Shown piece by piece: positions 26,946-36,470 of a stretch of 64,000 nt of DNA. The position numbers and the translations under genes are program-made. The stretch comes from Paenibacillus sp. HW567 (GTDB lineage: Bacteria; Bacillota; Bacilli; Paenibacillales; Paenibacillaceae). How positions within the stretch are numbered: the first letter of the stretch is position 1; each line of letters starts with the position of its first letter. Under the pieces are notes generated by a model. It saw only the letters and a list, made by a program, of their open reading frames with translations, was not told the DNA's origin and made no database searches. Where the stretch lies: contig NZ_KB910518.1 in the NCBI RefSeq assembly GCF_000374185.1, positions 4,264,530 through 4,328,529 on the forward strand, written 5' to 3'.

Positions 26946-29900
26946 CAATACGATTCCTCCGTTGTGATAGAAGCTCCACCAAATCTTCTACGGTTTGTTC
27001 ATCGGAAGTCAGCTTGTCCATCATTGATTGCAGTTGCCGGTCAAGCGAATCCGCGGAAGAGGCCCTCGAATCTGCTGCGGCTTCAGCAGGCTTCACCCGC
27101 TTCCGGTCACGCTGCTGCTGCATATAGCCGCAAAGCTCGGCCACCGAAGAATACGTAAACAAATCCGGCAAGTCAAGAATGCCCGGAAACTCAATGTCCA
27201 GCTTTCTGAGCAACTGCGTTGCAATCAGTGAATCCCCGCCTATATCCAGGAAACTGCTGTAGATGTTCACTGACGGCAAATGCATCGTTTCTGCCCAGAT
27301 CCGCGAGACCGCTTGCTCAATGTCATCATAATTCCCGTCGGCACGGCCCGTGATGGTGAACGGGAAGCTATCATGGACCATCTGCTTAGGGACACCCAGC
27401 CTGCGGACAAGCGCCTCCTCCAGTCTTAGGAATGAGCTTTCTTGCACGGCTGCAAGCCGATCAAGATTAAGTGAGCCGATCAGCACTTGGCGGCAGTCCA
27501 TGGCAATCGCTTGTCCAAAGGCATTGACCGCCTCATGCGTTTTTAATGGCTTGAAAATGCCGCTGCCCGTTGCCGCACCGTAGTCAGCAGCCATGCCAAT
27601 CTCTTCCCAGGCCGCCCAGTTCAGCGCGGTTCCACGAATCCCCTGTCTGCGCAAATAGTGGGCAAATCCATCCAAATAGCCGTTGCCCACGATATAGTCG
27701 CCCTGGCCCGGACTTCCTTCCAGTGATGCAGCCGAGGAGAACAGCATGAAAAAGTCGAGGGGCTCCTCTATCAGGCGGTGCAGCAGATAAGCGCCTTCTA
27801 TCTTGGGTTTCGTGACCCTGCTGAAATCGGTCCAGCTCTTGGTGAACAAAAATCCGCTGCCGGCCAAACCAGCCGCATGGATGACTCCTTTCACCGGACC
27901 GAAGGCTTCCCTCAGCCTGTTCAGAGCGGCAGCAAGCGCCTCCTCATCTGTGACATCGCATGGACACACCATCACCCGGCTTCCCGAGCGTTCGATTTCT
28001 TCCAGAATCCTCAATTGCCTGCTTCGCATCCCGTCCGTTTCGTTCCGTTCGAGGTCCTCCCCTGAATCAGGAAGGGACAACCCGCCACGGCTTAACAGGC
28101 CCAGGCAAATCTTGCTCCGTGAGGACAAATACCTGGCGATTTCGAGACCAATCCCGCCTGTACCGCCGGTAATCACATACAGGCCATCCTCTTGAAGCTC
28201 TGGCGGCTGTTCGGATTGTACGAGTTCTCCTGTATAACGGCCGAACTCCTGAACATACCTCTCATTTTCCCTATAGGCAACTTGATAGACATCCTGTCCG
28301 TCCTCTATTTCTTCCAGTATGGCTGCAGGTGCTGTCTGATCGTCCAGGTCAATACTGCGGCATCTCATATTCGGATACTCTGCGGCTGCGGTTTTTCCAA
28401 GATTGAAGAAGGCCGTCTGACAAGGCTCCAGCTCTTCCTCATGCCCTGTAATCTCGAAGCCATACCTTCCTAACAGCACCAGATCAATCTCCTGCTTGTA
28501 TTTGGCTTGAACTGCCGACTTCACTGTATAGAACAGACTTTGGATGCTCTTCGCCTGAAGTGCCTGCAGATTGCAGAGTCCGGTGGATTCACCGCCCGCA
28601 GCATCCAGAGCGTAGCCGTGAATAATCCTGCTGATATTCCGGTCTTGCAGTTCGTTGAATAAGCGTTGATAATCCGCCTCTTCATTGCCGACCGTGTAGC
28701 TGGAGTCCTGTGCCCGGCTATATCTCTCACCCTGCCGGACCCGAATCACCTCTGCGCCTCTTGCCTCAAGCAGCCGGATCAATTCGCCGGATCGTCCTCC
28801 TTCGTTTCCAAACAGAAGAACAGCGCCGGCAGCAATGTTTCTTTCTGCTGCCTGCCGGGGCTCCTTCACCCAACGGAGCTGATGGAAGAGATCCTTGGTG
28901 ACCATTGCTGCGGACACTTTTTTCAAGGTATAGTTCTCTACTTCCGCGAACACGTTCCCTTGCTCATCAATCAGGCGGATATCGTAAGAAATCGTCTCCT
29001 TGTTGTCGCCCCCGGCTTCTCTTTGGCACAAGTAGCTGTAAAAGGAAGCCGGCATGCTGTCATAGAACGTAAATTTCCGGAAAGAAAACGGAAGATACAA
29101 ATCACGTAAAATAAACATGGTGACCGCATTCAGTCCAGTATCGAGCAGAGCCGGATGAAAACCGTATATCGAGAAATCCGCGGCATAGCTTTGCTCCAAT
29201 TCCACGTGGACAAGCACACGATCCTTGCTTTGGTACAATTGCCGGATGTTGTTCCAGCGCGGACCAAATACAGTGCGGCCCGCAATGCGGCCAAAGTCCG
29301 GCTCAATGGGCTCCCACCCGCTATTATTGAGAAGCTGCTCCATATCCACTCTGGCAGCCCCAACGTTCTTGAAAGGTACGATTCTTCCTTCGGCATTCAG
29401 GCTCCACTCATGGGTGCTCCCCCCGCTGCCCGGGATGGCCCGGTTGGCAATTTGCAACCGGAGCTGATTGTCCTGCTGCTCTACCAGCGTATGCACTTGA
29501 TGCCCTTCGCTCTCACCGACAATCAAGGGGGTAATCAAACGAAAATCCTGCAGGCAGAACGCAAGGTTTCCAATATGGGTGCAGCCTGTCTGGCGGGCCC
29601 ATTCAATCAGCCCCGCTGCCGGAACGATATGGAAACCCATCATCAGATGCTCCCGCAGCAGCCATTGTTCTTCTACCCGCAGTTCAACTTCATAGACCGA
29701 TTGCTGATAGGTTTCCAGTATCTTGCGCCCGGGCAAGGCTTCATGCGGCAAAGCTTGAAGCGTATGGCTTCCTGGCGGTTTGTCCACCTGCGGCCAGTAG
29801 CTTGTCTTTTGGAACGGATAGACAGGAAGTGGAATCCGCCGGTGCTTATCCGGCTGGTAACAGACCTCCCAATCCATCTCGGCTCCTTGAACATACAGCC

Positions 29901-31725
29901 CGCAAATTCCCGACATCGCCTGAATATCCTGCCCGGAATACGCCGCCAGCATTGTACGTGCCTGTTCATGCAATAGATTCAGGCCCGACTCGGTTATCTC
30001 GCCGGTGCTTTTATCCTTTTTGCTGTCCGGAACGATTCTGAATTCACCGTAATAGATTCCGTCCGTTGATTGCCCGGATATGGGCTGCTCATTGACTATG
30101 CGGTGCAGTTTTTCTTGTAACTCCTGTACATCCCGGACGATTAGAGCCAGCCGGCACGCATGATGCCCTCTTCCTGTCGCAGCGGTGTAACACAAGTCCG
30201 CCAACTCCACATCCCCGTTGCGCTGAATATGGTGCAGATACAGGGCCACCCATTCGAAAAGCACCGCCTTCTTCTTGGCTGAAACTGCAAAGATATGATA
30301 CGGACGGCTTGTTCCAGTATGTCGGGCGCTGACAGGAGCTTCTTCAAGCACGAGGTGGAGATTTGTCCCGCTGAAGCCAAAGGAGCTGATTCCTGCCCGC
30401 AGCGGAATATCCTCCTGCACCCGCGTCCACTCCTGAAGCTTATTGACCATATAGATTGGAGAACCCACAAAGTCGATGAACGGATTGGGATCATCAAAAT
30501 GAAGGGTGCTGACGAGTTTCTGATGCTTGAGTGACAGAATGGCCTTCATCACCGATGCAATCCCCGAAGCAGCCGCCAAATGGCCAATATTCGATTTCAC
30601 TGAGCCGATGCCGCAGAACTGCTTTTTGGAAGTATATTTTCGAAAAGCGTTGCTGAGCGACTGGACCTCAATCGGATCTCCAAGAACAGTACCCGTCCCA
30701 TGAGCTTCGTAAAAACCGATGGTTTCAGGCGCAATCTCCGCATTTCTCCAGGCCTTTATGAATAAATCCTCTTGTGCAAGCGCGTTGGGTGCCGTAAGTC
30801 CGTTGGATCTGCCGTCGTTATTCACCGCACTCCCTTTAATAACCGCATGGATATGATCGCGGTCCTCAATCGCTTTATGAAGCGGCTTCAGCAGTAATGA
30901 TCCGATCCCTTCTCCCCACAAGGTTCCATCCGCTTGTTTATCGAACGGCTTCAACAAATGCAGCTTGGATTCCACCAGACCAAACGCCGGATTTTTCACA
31001 GGAAAAAAAACCAGACTGACTCCACCTGCGATCGCCATGTCGCATTCGTTGTTTCTGATCGCCCGGCAGGCATCGTGTATAGCCAGCAGACCGGATGAAC
31101 AAGCCGAATCCAAGACGATGCTCGGACCTTTCAGATCCAGGAAATAGGAAATCCGGCTGGACAAAATCCCGGTATAAGACCCGGTTAAGGCCAGCTCATC
31201 CGTCTGATCCAGCAGGCGGGCGTACATGTTTCCTACGGTATGATCCCTGCCAATAAACACGCCCGTTCTGGAGGATATAATCCGGCGGCCGCCGTATCCG
31301 GCATCTTCCACGCTCTCCATAACTGTGGTCAGCAGCAGCCTCTGGATGGGGTCCATCATTTCCGATTCTTTGTTGGAAATTTTGAAGTATTCGGAATCGA
31401 ACTGGTCAATCTGCTCCAAATACCCCCCTTTTTCATACATGATCTTCCCGGGCGGGCCCGCTGCACTCTTGTGGATGAAACCTTCGACGCCCCTTTGCCT
31501 GCTCTCAGGAAAATCGCCGATGCAATCCACCTCATGCAGCAGATTATTCCAGTATGCATCCAAATTAGGGGCTCCCGGAAAACGCCCGGCCATCCCGATG
31601 ATGGCGATGTCCTTATGCTTTTTCACGCCCGCCTGTTTGATTTCTTTAAGAATAACCTTGGACTTTTCGACGGATAACTGTTGATCTTTGATCTGTTGGT
31701 AAATATATTTTTTGGTTTCCTTCAT
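26938..31725 (-). CDS. trans-AT PKS module KS-DH-KR-ACP (second DH-KR module)
   Basis: 1595 residues; the ATG overlaps the previous stop as ATGA. Order: helical docking segment (SVEKSKVILKEIKQAG); KS with DSACSSG near 207, EAHGTGTVLGD and SNIGHLAAA; no AT; DH with REHLMMGFHIVPA near 692 (the Pro is kept, the usual Gly spacing is altered) and HPALLDTGL near 857; KR with VITGGTGGIGLE near 1185 and GQGDYIVGNG near 1342; ACP GGDSLIAT near 1497; and a C-terminal docking helix pair. The KR and the KR linker are strikingly like those of the next gene (both share GSG.LFTKSW and SLEGSPGQGDY-type blocks), so the two modules look like a tandem duplication. Malonyl groups must come from the discrete acyltransferase at 36460-37737. 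The expected result is one extension with reduction and dehydration to an alkene. Confidence 0.92.
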   Translation of the reverse strand: MKETKKYIYQQIKDQQLSVEKSKVILKEIKQAGVKKHKDIAIIGMAGRFPGAPNLDAYWNNLLHEVDCIGDFPESRQRGVEGFIHKSAAGPPGKIMYEKGGYLEQIDQFDSEYFKISNKESEMMDPIQRLLLTTVMESVEDAGYGGRRIISSRTGVFIGRDHTVGNMYARLLDQTDELALTGSYTGILSSRISYFLDLKGPSIVLDSACSSGLLAIHDACRAIRNNECDMAIAGGVSLVFFPVKNPAFGLVESKLHLLKPFDKQADGTLWGEGIGSLLLKPLHKAIEDRDHIHAVIKGSAVNNDGRSNGLTAPNALAQEDLFIKAWRNAEIAPETIGFYEAHGTGTVLGDPIEVQSLSNAFRKYTSKKQFCGIGSVKSNIGHLAAASGIASVMKAILSLKHQKLVSTLHFDDPNPFIDFVGSPIYMVNKLQEWTRVQEDIPLRAGISSFGFSGTNLHLVLEEAPVSARHTGTSRPYHIFAVSAKKKAVLFEWVALYLHHIQRNGDVELADLCYTAATGRGHHACRLALIVRDVQELQEKLHRIVNEQPISGQSTDGIYYGEFRIVPDSKKDKSTGEITESGLNLLHEQARTMLAAYSGQDIQAMSGICGLYVQGAEMDWEVCYQPDKHRRIPLPVYPFQKTSYWPQVDKPPGSHTLQALPHEALPGRKILETYQQSVYEVELRVEEQWLLREHLMMGFHIVPAAGLIEWARQTGCTHIGNLAFCLQDFRLITPLIVGESEGHQVHTLVEQQDNQLRLQIANRAIPGSGGSTHEWSLNAEGRIVPFKNVGAARVDMEQLLNNSGWEPIEPDFGRIAGRTVFGPRWNNIRQLYQSKDRVLVHVELEQSYAADFSIYGFHPALLDTGLNAVTMFILRDLYLPFSFRKFTFYDSMPASFYSYLCQREAGGDNKETISYDIRLIDEQGNVFAEVENYTLKKVSAAMVTKDLFHQLRWVKEPRQAAERNIAAGAVLLFGNEGGRSGELIRLLEARGAEVIRVRQGERYSRAQDSSYTVGNEEADYQRLFNELQDRNISRIIHGYALDAAGGESTGLCNLQALQAKSIQSLFYTVKSAVQAKYKQEIDLVLLGRYGFEITGHEEELEPCQTAFFNLGKTAAAEYPNMRCRSIDLDDQTAPAAILEEIEDGQDVYQVAYRENERYVQEFGRYTGELVQSEQPPELQEDGLYVITGGTGGIGLEIARYLSSRSKICLGLLSRGGLSLPDSGEDLERNETDGMRSRQLRILEEIERSGSRVMVCPCDVTDEEALAAALNRLREAFGPVKGVIHAAGLAGSGFLFTKSWTDFSRVTKPKIEGAYLLHRLIEEPLDFFMLFSSAASLEGSPGQGDYIVGNGYLDGFAHYLRRQGIRGTALNWAAWEEIGMAADYGAATGSGIFKPLKTHEAVNAFGQAIAMDCRQVLIGSLNLDRLAAVQESSFLRLEEALVRRLGVPKQMVHDSFPFTITGRADGNYDDIEQAVSRIWAETMHLPSVNIYSSFLDIGGDSLIATQLLRKLDIEFPGILDLPDLFTYSSVAELCGYMQQQRDRKRVKPAEAAADSRASSADSLDRQLQSMMDKLTSDEQTVEDLVELLSQRRNRIDE

Positions 31726-34700
31726 TCGTCTTCTCCCAGCAACCGCTCAACCTCATCAATATCCAATTCGCCATTGGCTAAGCGATGCAATATCTGGTCA
31801 AGATTGTGATCCTCTTCTGCCCGGCTTGGATTCACTTCAGCGGATGAAGAAGGCTGATCTTGCTCCATTCTGGAATATACATATTCAGCCATCCTGTTAA
31901 TCGTGGGGTACGTAAAAATATCTGAAATTCCCAGCATCCCTGGAAAAGCTTTTTCCAACTCCTGCAGCAAATACACAGCAAAGATTGAATTGCCGCCAAT
32001 CGAAGTAAAAGAATCGTCCAGCCCGATGGATTCTGATTCCAGCAGGGTCACCCATAACTGGCGAATCAGCTCCTTAATGGCCTGCGGCGAGCGGTCATGG
32101 GTTCTTCCTCCCGCTGGACTGGCGGATATTTGGGCAGAAGGTGCGGCGTGAAGAACAAGCTGTGGCTCCACGTAGTTCATCAGCAGGTTATTGCCCTCAA
32201 CAAAGAAACTGCTGCGGAAGCTCTTTAGCGCATTTTCTTTGTTGATAGTTCCGATCACCACCTGTTTCTCGCCTGAAGCCAAGGCAGCATCAAAGGCGGA
32301 CAGCGCCACATGAGTAGGCAGCAGATTGAAGATCAGCTCTTGATTGAACGTTCCATAATCATAGGCCATGCCAATCTCCTTCCAAGGCGCCCAGTTGAGC
32401 GTAATTCCGTTTTGATTGGAGGGCAGACTGTACACAAAGCTATCCAGAAAGCCGTTGGCCGCCACATAATCCCCTTGTCCCGGCGTACCCTCCAGTGAGG
32501 ACACAGAAGAGTAGCAGACAAAGAATTCCAGCGGCTCTGTAATCAATTCCGCCAGATAGAGGCTGCCTGCGATCTTGGACTGGACAACCTCACGGAAGCG
32601 CTGTTCCTCCCTATTGAACAAGAATTGGTCTCCGGCGACTCCGGCGGCGTGCACTACGCCATTAATGCGGCCGAACCTGTTTCTCACATCCTGCAGCACA
32701 CGTTCCAGTTCGGTTCTGCTCGAAATATTTGCTCTATAGAACGTATATGTACTGCCGCTTTCTTTGATCTGCTGCAGGATTTTAATCCGCCGTATAACCT
32801 CATGCTGTTCGCCTGCTTCAAGAATCCCCTCCCACTCCGCTTCACCCGGAAACCCGGAGCGGCTGACCAGCGCCAGATGGACCGGCTTCTTGCTTGCGAG
32901 ATGCGACGCGGTTGTCAGCCCCAGGCCACCTGTGCCGCCTGTAATCAGATAACAGCCCGATCCGGACACAATCAGCTCCTGGGACAGTGAATTGGACAGC
33001 GGAAGCTCCATCATCCTTTGCACGTACCGCTCGCCTTTTCTATACGCAGCAACGTAATTGTCCGGTTGATTGTCCAGCTCAGCCAGAAGCGCGGTGATCT
33101 CCGTGTCCGTGTCCAGGTCAATGCAACGGCAGCGCAAATGGGCGTATTCGCTGCTGATCACCTTGCCGAGATGGTAGAAGGCGCTGTGCATCGGGTTCAA
33201 TCCAGGCTCGTTCTGCGTAACTTGATACCCCAAATCAGCAATGAGGACCAGCTCGAGCTTCTCCCTAATATTATGGGCAACCAAGCTTTTGGTCAGATAA
33301 AAAAGACTGAACAGTCCCTTGTTCATGTCCTGCTCGGCGTGGTCGCCTGAACGCAAAGGATCATGGCTCCAGGAGAAGCAGTGAAGCATCCGCTGCACCC
33401 CTCTTGACTGGATCTCCCCGCACAATCGGTCAAAATCCTGCTGACTCCCGCTGATGCTGTAATGGTAATCATCCAATTTGTTGAAGCCTTCACCCAGAAT
33501 CACCGAAATAAAGGGCTTGTCTCTCTCCTGCAGGGCAGCCAGAAGCTTGCGGGAAAGCGGATCTTGTCCGGCAAAGACAAGCGTAAGCGGCAGGCTGCCC
33601 TTAGCCTGCTCCCGTTCACGGGGCGGCGTGCGCTCCCACCCCAGCCGATGGAGCAATCCTCCAGGCAATCCCGGAGCGGAAGCGGATGCTTCGATATGCA
33701 CCCGTTTTAACGAGTACTCTTCAATTTCGGCAAAGACCTCCCCGGCTTCATCAAAGAGCACTATATCGAATGAGACCGTTTCCTGTAGCTCTGCGGTTTG
33801 GTTGTTTTTCATGTGCAGCATGCTGTAAACCCTGCGCGGCATCTTGTCAACAATCTTGATCCGTTTATAAGTAAACGGCAGAAATAACCCATCACGAATC
33901 TGGCTAATGGGAATATTGACAGCACAATCCAGCAAGGATGGATGTATGGTATAGGCGTGAACCTCTGCTGCAAAAGGAGCCGGCAGTTCGAAATAGCCTA
34001 CGATTCTATCAGGCTCCACATAAACCTCCCTCATACATTCCCAGTGCGGACCGGTCTGGATCGGGGCCTCTGCTCCAGGCTTGTAGCCCCAAACGGATTG
34101 TCTCTTCGATTCTTGCAGGACATCCGTGAGGTCAACCCGCCTTTTTGGCTTCCCGCCGGGCAAGACACTTACGTTTCCTTTACAATGAATCACCCATTCA
34201 TCCGGCAGCTCCCCGGATTGGGAGGTGATCATGACATCCATCCCCGACTTTTGCTTAGTCAGCACAATGTGGACACTCTTTTTTTCATGCTCCTTCATCT
34301 GCAGCGGCTGCAGGAACATGAAATTCTCCAAGCTCAGCCCGCCCTGTCCGGGAACCGTTTGCTGCAAAATTTGAGCGACGATCTCCAGATAAGCGGTTCC
34401 GGGCAGAACATAATGGTCCACAATTTTGTGTTCAGCCACTACCCAGTGCGTATCGCAGGAGAATTCGGCTTCATATACTTCAATTCCATTACTGCGGACC
34501 AGGCATTGGCCGACAAGCGGTCCCGTCTGAGTCTTATATTCCCTGGGCTCCATCCAGCAGCGGATGTCCTGAAACGGATAGGTAGGCAAGCTGATTAACT
34601 GATAGTGCCCGTCCGCGTACAGGCTTGTCCACGGAATCGCTTCTCCCTGTACATACAATTGTGCCAATGACTGCAGAATGGATACACGCTGCTTATCCGC

Positions 34701-36470
34701 CGCAGCCTTCATCTCTTGGACTAATCCCTGTACATCAGGCCGGGAAACCGGAGCATGGACGCCAGCCTGTTCCTGCCCCGGCGGCACATAGACATGCTCT
34801 ATAGAGACCTTCTCTATTCCCGCCTGCTTAAGCGATTGAAGCTTCTCGAGCAGATCCATTCGATTTCTGAACACGATTGCCACCTTATGCACATGATGGT
34901 CGCGGCCCGTATTCACGGTATAGCACAGGTTGTCCAGATCAATTTCCCCAGACTGATTGATGAATGTGTGATACTCAGAGACGAGCCTGTGCAGCACACT
35001 GCTGCTCTTGGCCGATAACACCATTAACTTCCAGCGTTCTGCACTGCATTCCCCTTCATACCCAGTCTTCGCTGCCACTTGGTATTGCTCCAGGATCATA
35101 TGGCAATTGGTCCCGCTCAAGCCGAAGGAATTAATCCCGCATCTTCGAGGATGCTCACCGCGCTCCCAGGAGCGGATTGCATCGTTCACATAGACCGGGG
35201 AATCGAGGAAACTGATCGCCGGGTTCGGGGATTGGAAATGCAGGGTAGGCGGCAATGTCTCATGCTTCAATGCAAGAATACATTTCAGCAATCCGGAAAT
35301 CCCTGCTGCATGGTCCAAATGTCCGATATTCGATTTAATAGAGCCAATGGCGCAAAATTGTTTTTTTGTCGTGTATCTGTCAAAGGCCCTGGAAATTCCG
35401 TCAATCTCAACAGGGTCGCCCAAACGGGTTGCCGTACCATGGGCCTCAATCAAAGAAATGGTTTCCGGGTGGATATCGGCATCCTTCCATGCCCGTATAA
35501 TCAGCTCCTCCTGTGCTTTGGAGTTTGGCGCGGTAATGCCGATTGATTGCCCGTCCTGATTGACCGCACTCCCTTTGATGAGGGCATAAATATGATCTCC
35601 ATCCTGTATCGCCCGCTTGGCATCCTTCAATAGAACGACTCCCGCACCTTCCCCAAGGCCGGTTCCATCCGCATCCCGGTCAAAGGTTCTAGTTCTGAAC
35701 CCGGAGGAGACGATGCCAATGCCGGTGCCCGATTTGTCAAAGGGCTGCAATTGAACCTTTACTCCCCCGGCAAATGCCATCCCGCACTCTCCGCGGCGAA
35801 TGGACTGACAGGCGAGATGAACGGCGACAAGCGAAGAGGAGCATGCCGTATCCACCAGCAAGCTGGGTCCATGCACATCCAGCCAATAAGCCAGCCGGGC
35901 CGGGATAATTGATTTGATGTTGCCCGTCATCGCCAGATCAGCCAGCTCTGCACTGTCCCCGCTGAGCAAATGCTTATATTCTCCCCCGAAATCGCTGCTG
36001 TACCCTACAAACACACCGGTTGAGGTTCCGCCCAGTCTGCCTTTCCCGTACCCGGCATCTTCCATCGCCTCTATACAGCATTGCAAAAAGAGGCGCTGAT
36101 TGGGGTCCATCAGCTTGGCCTCCTTGGGTGAAATGGAAAAGTATTCGCAATCGAACCCGTCAATCCGGTCCAAATACCCGCTTTCCGCATACTCCGCCGC
36201 GTCCTTCTGACAATCCTTTTTCAGCAAGGCGGACATGACCGCTTCATAGTCCTGTTTCCGGGACAGGGGAATTTGGCGGATCGAATCCCTGCCAAGTGCA
36301 ATATTAGTCCAGTACTCCCTGGCGTCATGGGCATCAGGCATCTTCCCTGCCAGCCCAATGATCGCTATATCTTTGCGGGGAGCTTCCTCTGATTCAGCAG
36401 ATTCACAGGAAAGGGGGAGCTCCTCTTCCAAATTGAGTTGAATCTGATTGAACAGAGGTTTATTTTTCAT
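31722..36470 (-). CDS. trans-AT PKS module KS-DH-KR-ACP (first DH-KR module)
   Basis: About 1582 residues from the ATG at 36470, which overlaps the end of the acyltransferase gene (TATGAAAAATAA) and has AAGGAAA upstream. An in-frame codon at 36542 would lie deep inside the acyltransferase gene and has no such site. KS: DTACSSS near 208, IEAHGTATR (Ala in place of the usual Gly) and SNIGHLDHAAG. No AT. DH: AEHKIVDHYVLPG near 680 and HPSLLDCAVN near 847. KR: LITGGTGGLGL near 1173 and GQGDYVAANG near 1330. ACP: GGNSIFAV near 1490. The C-terminus ends in a helix pair with LANGELDIDEVERLLG, a docking motif matching the helical N-terminus of the next protein. It sits directly downstream of the AT gene and is the first of five modules of the same architecture. 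Confidence 0.92.
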   Translation of the reverse strand: MKNKPLFNQIQLNLEEELPLSCESAESEEAPRKDIAIIGLAGKMPDAHDAREYWTNIALGRDSIRQIPLSRKQDYEAVMSALLKKDCQKDAAEYAESGYLDRIDGFDCEYFSISPKEAKLMDPNQRLFLQCCIEAMEDAGYGKGRLGGTSTGVFVGYSSDFGGEYKHLLSGDSAELADLAMTGNIKSIIPARLAYWLDVHGPSLLVDTACSSSLVAVHLACQSIRRGECGMAFAGGVKVQLQPFDKSGTGIGIVSSGFRTRTFDRDADGTGLGEGAGVVLLKDAKRAIQDGDHIYALIKGSAVNQDGQSIGITAPNSKAQEELIIRAWKDADIHPETISLIEAHGTATRLGDPVEIDGISRAFDRYTTKKQFCAIGSIKSNIGHLDHAAGISGLLKCILALKHETLPPTLHFQSPNPAISFLDSPVYVNDAIRSWERGEHPRRCGINSFGLSGTNCHMILEQYQVAAKTGYEGECSAERWKLMVLSAKSSSVLHRLVSEYHTFINQSGEIDLDNLCYTVNTGRDHHVHKVAIVFRNRMDLLEKLQSLKQAGIEKVSIEHVYVPPGQEQAGVHAPVSRPDVQGLVQEMKAAADKQRVSILQSLAQLYVQGEAIPWTSLYADGHYQLISLPTYPFQDIRCWMEPREYKTQTGPLVGQCLVRSNGIEVYEAEFSCDTHWVVAEHKIVDHYVLPGTAYLEIVAQILQQTVPGQGGLSLENFMFLQPLQMKEHEKKSVHIVLTKQKSGMDVMITSQSGELPDEWVIHCKGNVSVLPGGKPKRRVDLTDVLQESKRQSVWGYKPGAEAPIQTGPHWECMREVYVEPDRIVGYFELPAPFAAEVHAYTIHPSLLDCAVNIPISQIRDGLFLPFTYKRIKIVDKMPRRVYSMLHMKNNQTAELQETVSFDIVLFDEAGEVFAEIEEYSLKRVHIEASASAPGLPGGLLHRLGWERTPPREREQAKGSLPLTLVFAGQDPLSRKLLAALQERDKPFISVILGEGFNKLDDYHYSISGSQQDFDRLCGEIQSRGVQRMLHCFSWSHDPLRSGDHAEQDMNKGLFSLFYLTKSLVAHNIREKLELVLIADLGYQVTQNEPGLNPMHSAFYHLGKVISSEYAHLRCRCIDLDTDTEITALLAELDNQPDNYVAAYRKGERYVQRMMELPLSNSLSQELIVSGSGCYLITGGTGGLGLTTASHLASKKPVHLALVSRSGFPGEAEWEGILEAGEQHEVIRRIKILQQIKESGSTYTFYRANISSRTELERVLQDVRNRFGRINGVVHAAGVAGDQFLFNREEQRFREVVQSKIAGSLYLAELITEPLEFFVCYSSVSSLEGTPGQGDYVAANGFLDSFVYSLPSNQNGITLNWAPWKEIGMAYDYGTFNQELIFNLLPTHVALSAFDAALASGEKQVVIGTINKENALKSFRSSFFVEGNNLLMNYVEPQLVLHAAPSAQISASPAGGRTHDRSPQAIKELIRQLWVTLLESESIGLDDSFTSIGGNSIFAVYLLQELEKAFPGMLGISDIFTYPTINRMAEYVYSRMEQDQPSSSAEVNPSRAEEDHNLDQILHRLANGELDIDEVERLLGEDE

